Origin: Gemmataceae bacterium | Lineage (GTDB): Bacteria > Planctomycetota > Planctomycetia > Gemmatales > Gemmataceae | DNA length: 64,000 nt | Reading direction: 5' to 3' | Assembly (NCBI GenBank): GCA_022842245.1 | Contig: JALHPZ010000009.1 | Location: 124,001 to 188,000 of the forward strand | Shown: piece after piece, positions 61,887-64,000 of the stretch | Layout: each line of letters begins with the position of its first letter | How positions within the stretch are numbered: position 1 is the first letter of the stretch | The notes under the pieces: model-generated | The model's input: only the letters and a program-made list of their open reading frames with translations | Told to the model about the DNA's origin: nothing | Database searches by the model: none | Made by a program: the position numbers and the translations under genes

Positions 61887-61911
61887 TTTTTAGTTTTTCT
61901 GTGAGGATGCC

Positions 61912-62286
61912 GTGGACGAACTGCCCACCCCCACCGCGCGGGAGCTGGAAATCCTCAAAGTGCTCTGGGAATCGGGTCCCAAGAGTGTCAGCGAGGTCCA
62001 CCGGCTCCTGAAGACGGCGGACGAGCGGCAACCGCACATCAATACGGTGCAGACGCTCTTGCGTTTGATGGAGACGAAAGGCTTGGTGGAACACACCAGC
62101 GAAGGCCGCACCTTCGTCTATGCCCCGCTGTTCAGTCGCGAGGAATCGGCCGCCCGATACCTCGACCGCGTTTTCGACGGCGCGGCTTCGCAGCTTGTAC
62201 TCAGTTTGCTCAAAGCCGAACGCATCCCGCCCGAAGAACTGGAACAGATGCGGAAACTCATCAACTCGGCCGGCAAACGCGGTTGA
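61912..62286 (+). CDS. BlaI/MecI family transcriptional repressor
   Basis: A 124-residue winged-helix repressor. The N-terminal DNA-binding domain is TARELEILKVLWESGPKSVS, EVHRLLK and INTVQTLLRLMETKGLVEHT; the C-terminus is a dimerisation helix bundle (AAARYLDRVFDGAASQLVLS-type). In BlaI/BlaR and MecI/MecR systems it represses the operon until the membrane M56 protease cleaves it. The start is GTG 61912 with GAGG seven bases before. It is followed 21 bases later by the M56 gene, and a promoter-operator pair precedes it. Confidence 0.92.
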   Translation: MDELPTPTARELEILKVLWESGPKSVSEVHRLLKTADERQPHINTVQTLLRLMETKGLVEHTSEGRTFVYAPLFSREESAARYLDRVFDGAASQLVLSLLKAERIPPEELEQMRKLINSAGKRG

Positions 62287-62307
62287 ACTCTCTCCGGGGA
62301 TTTTTCC

Positions 62308-64000
62308 ATGTCCGACTTCTGGCTGTCGGCCGCCCAGTGGACGGCGCAATCGACGATCGCGGGGGGAACGGCGCTCCTGCTCGGCTGGCTGGCCGCGCGG
62401 CGCATCGCCGAACCGGCTCGTCGCCATCGTGCCATGGGCTGGTCGGTCCGGGTGGCCGTGCTGGCGTGTGGATTGGCCTTGTTGCCGGGCTGGTGGAAGC
62501 TCCCTGTGACCGGTTGGAGCAAATCGGCGGAGGAACGCGCAGCGGAGGCCGAACTGGTCGAATACGAGCAAGCCAACGGCATCGTTATTCCACGTGAAGA
62601 AGTCGCGCTGACGCCACTCCAGATCGAGTTGGCCGAACCCGCGGTGGTCGAGCCGATACTCGAATTCGCACCGTTGGACGAACCCGACATGACGGCGACG
62701 AATGTGCCGGCGGCTGTCGAACCACGCGACGAGTCATCGGAGTTGATGGCCGGCGTCTTCAAAGTACTGTTGGTGCCCTACTGGTTGTTCGTGCTCTTGG
62801 CCGTCATTCGTCAGTTGGTTGGCCACATCGGTCTTGCGAGGCTATGTCGAACCGCGAAGCCCGCGGGAGAGCAGATTGAGAAACTGTCTTACGAAATAGC
62901 GGACCTTCGATTGGCCCCGCGGATCCTGGTTTCCGATCGCCTCGCGTCGCCCGTCTGCTTCGGTGTCTTTCGTCCCACGATCCTCCTACCAAGGGCGTTG
63001 GTGAAATCGGCGACCCCCGACCAACTCCGTTGGGTGCTCGCCCACGAACTGGACCACTTGAGGCGTGGCGACCCGCGCACGGGCGTCTGGGTCGGTCTGG
63101 CGCGGGCGCTCTACTTCCCACTGCCTTGGTTCTGGGCGGTTCGTCGTGAGATCAATCTGACACAGGAATATCTGGCGGATGCCGCGGCCGCAGGGGTGCG
63201 GACGGCGGATTATGCCGCCTTTCTCGTGGAATTATCGTCGCGTCCGGGTGTGTCGCGATTCGTCAGGGCTGTGCCCAGCCTCGCGGGTGTGCGAGCCGGG
63301 CAGTCCGATCTTTACCGGAGGGTGACCATGTTGCTGGAATCGAATGGTGGGCGGAAAACGCGGGGCGGTCGCGTGTGGACGACCGCAGCAATCGCAAGCG
63401 CGGTGACAGCCGCGGTGGCTCTTTCGGGCGTGCGGCTAACGGCCGACGAGCCGAAACGGGACAAGAAGCCCGATGGCGAGACTCGCGTCGAGGTGGTTGT
63501 CAAGGACAAGAAGGATGGCGACAAGAAGCCGGCCGAATCGGTGCGCGAGGTCGAGGTCATTGTGGTGGCCGACACGTCTAAGCAGACCGCCGAGATCGAG
63601 AAAGCGATCGAAGAGGCGGCGAAGAAGGGCGATGTGGAGACGGTGAAGAAACTCGTCGCGAAGCTCAAAACGGTCGCGATGGCTCCGCAGATCGCCAAGA
63701 TGAAGGTGCCATCCCCACCCATTCCGCCGCTGCCGCCCGACGCCGTCGCGAAAGTCCGCGAAGTGCGCGTGGTCGTCGACGGTGAAGCCAAAAAGCTCGA
63801 GGAGGCGATCGAGAAACTCAAGAAGGCCGCTGAGGAGGTGAAGGACCAGCCCGAGGCCAAGGCCGCGCTTGAGAAGACGATGGCCGAATACCGCAAGAAG
63901 ATCGTCGAGGCCCAAGCCAAGGGCCACCTCAAATTGGCAGAAGCAGCCAAGGATCAGAAAGGCCAACAGTTCCTCTTCCACATGGATGCCGGCGAAGGCA
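62308..64000 (+). CDS. M56 (BlaR1-like) membrane metalloprotease, truncated by window end
   Basis: At least 564 residues, open to the window end. Membrane segments occur near residues 15-30, 45-60, 155-170 and 350-375 (e.g. VLLVPYWLFVLLAVIRQLVG and TAAIASAVTAAVALSGV). The zinc site is HELDH at residues 246-250 in WVLAHELDHLRRGDPRT, with a downstream Glu in NLTQEYLADAAA. The region past residue 375 is highly charged and Lys/Glu-rich, with a likely coiled coil (KKLEEAIEKLKKAAEEVKDQ). In the BlaR1 family this protease cleaves the partner repressor after sensing an envelope signal. No penicillin-binding domain is visible up to the edge. The start follows GGGGA eight bases before ATG. Confidence 0.88.
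   Translation, partial: MSDFWLSAAQWTAQSTIAGGTALLLGWLAARRIAEPARRHRAMGWSVRVAVLACGLALLPGWWKLPVTGWSKSAEERAAEAELVEYEQANGIVIPREEVALTPLQIELAEPAVVEPILEFAPLDEPDMTATNVPAAVEPRDESSELMAGVFKVLLVPYWLFVLLAVIRQLVGHIGLARLCRTAKPAGEQIEKLSYEIADLRLAPRILVSDRLASPVCFGVFRPTILLPRALVKSATPDQLRWVLAHELDHLRRGDPRTGVWVGLARALYFPLPWFWAVRREINLTQEYLADAAAAGVRTADYAAFLVELSSRPGVSRFVRAVPSLAGVRAGQSDLYRRVTMLLESNGGRKTRGGRVWTTAAIASAVTAAVALSGVRLTADEPKRDKKPDGETRVEVVVKDKKDGDKKPAESVREVEVIVVADTSKQTAEIEKAIEEAAKKGDVETVKKLVAKLKTVAMAPQIAKMKVPSPPIPPLPPDAVAKVREVRVVVDGEAKKLEEAIEKLKKAAEEVKDQPEAKAALEKTMAEYRKKIVEAQAKGHLKLAEAAKDQKGQQFLFHMDAGEG

Noticed and set aside
1..64000. tRNA, rRNA, CRISPR arrays, insertion sequences or attachment sites
   Set aside because: I found no cloverleaf, ribosomal RNA segment, regularly spaced direct repeats or transposase/integrase reading frame.

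Overview
The window looks like a chromosomal segment of a Planctomycetota bacterium, most likely Gemmataceae-like. I infer this from the high GC content, the N-terminal LEDRAVPA motif on a giant secreted protein, planctomycete-type FVxAYDPxFRGGV-style C-terminal repeats, abundant sulfatases and sialidase-like proteins, a BlaI/M56 pair, an ECF sigma factor with a giant anti-sigma-like partner, and many signal-peptide proteins. No database search was possible, so the lineage is inference. I saw no transposase, tRNA, rRNA, CRISPR array or prophage gene.

Layout. 1-6.2 kb: the start of a PQQ-propeller-like secreted protein, a sialidase-like/alpha-beta hydrolase fusion and a 1264-aa beta-helix/Ig/FG-GAP protein. 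6.4-9.8 kb: ribosomal operon rpsP-trmD-rplS (rimM absent), then yraN and tyrS, separated by palindromes. 10-12 kb: two family-2 glycosyltransferases. 12-17.2 kb: membrane-quality module of two NfeD-type proteins, flotillin-like FloA and a small membrane protein, read leftward from a good promoter. 17.5-26.5 kb: FabF-type synthase, then a tightly overlapping exopolysaccharide/exosortase operon (exosortase, chain-length protein, EpsI, priming sugar transferase, glycosyltransferase) that ends with an AhpC/TSA-type redox protein carrying an in-frame TGA in a U-x-x-C motif, followed by a di-haem peroxidase. 26.6-31.9 kb: small membrane protein, YceH-like protein, ECF sigma factor and a 1209-aa zinc-finger/DUF4349-like repeat protein. 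32-38.6 kb: lipoprotein, DNA polymerase IV with a LexA-type box, RluD-type pseudouridine synthase, UvrB and a ROK kinase. 38.6-46.9 kb: TrpF, second ROK kinase, HisN-type phosphatase, cupredoxin-like protein, sensor kinase-receiver hybrid, esterase and UDP-GlcNAc 2-epimerase. 46.9-52.8 kb: hypothetical protein, sulfatase, sulfatase-sialidase fusion and solute-binding lipoprotein. 53-58.4 kb: FHA protein, MutY, amidohydrolase, DoxX-like protein and ApbE. 58.4-64 kb: zinc-ribbon/HEAT membrane protein, thioredoxin-like protein, DUF6263-like protein, then BlaI with promoter and operator and a BlaR1-like M56 protease cut by the window end.

The most notable observation is the probable selenoprotein at 24438-24977. 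TGA replaces exactly the first Cys of the redox motif, the reading frame and family similarity continue past it, and a 7-bp hairpin with a GGC loop starts at a suitable distance downstream, as expected for a bacterial SECIS element. It is translationally coupled to the exopolysaccharide operon and lies just upstream of a cytochrome c peroxidase. Other points of interest are two degenerate ClpP-like domains in NfeD, a pseudo-Walker A chain-length protein, a giant anti-sigma-like protein with about five 103-residue repeats, and several long palindromes placed at gene 3' ends.
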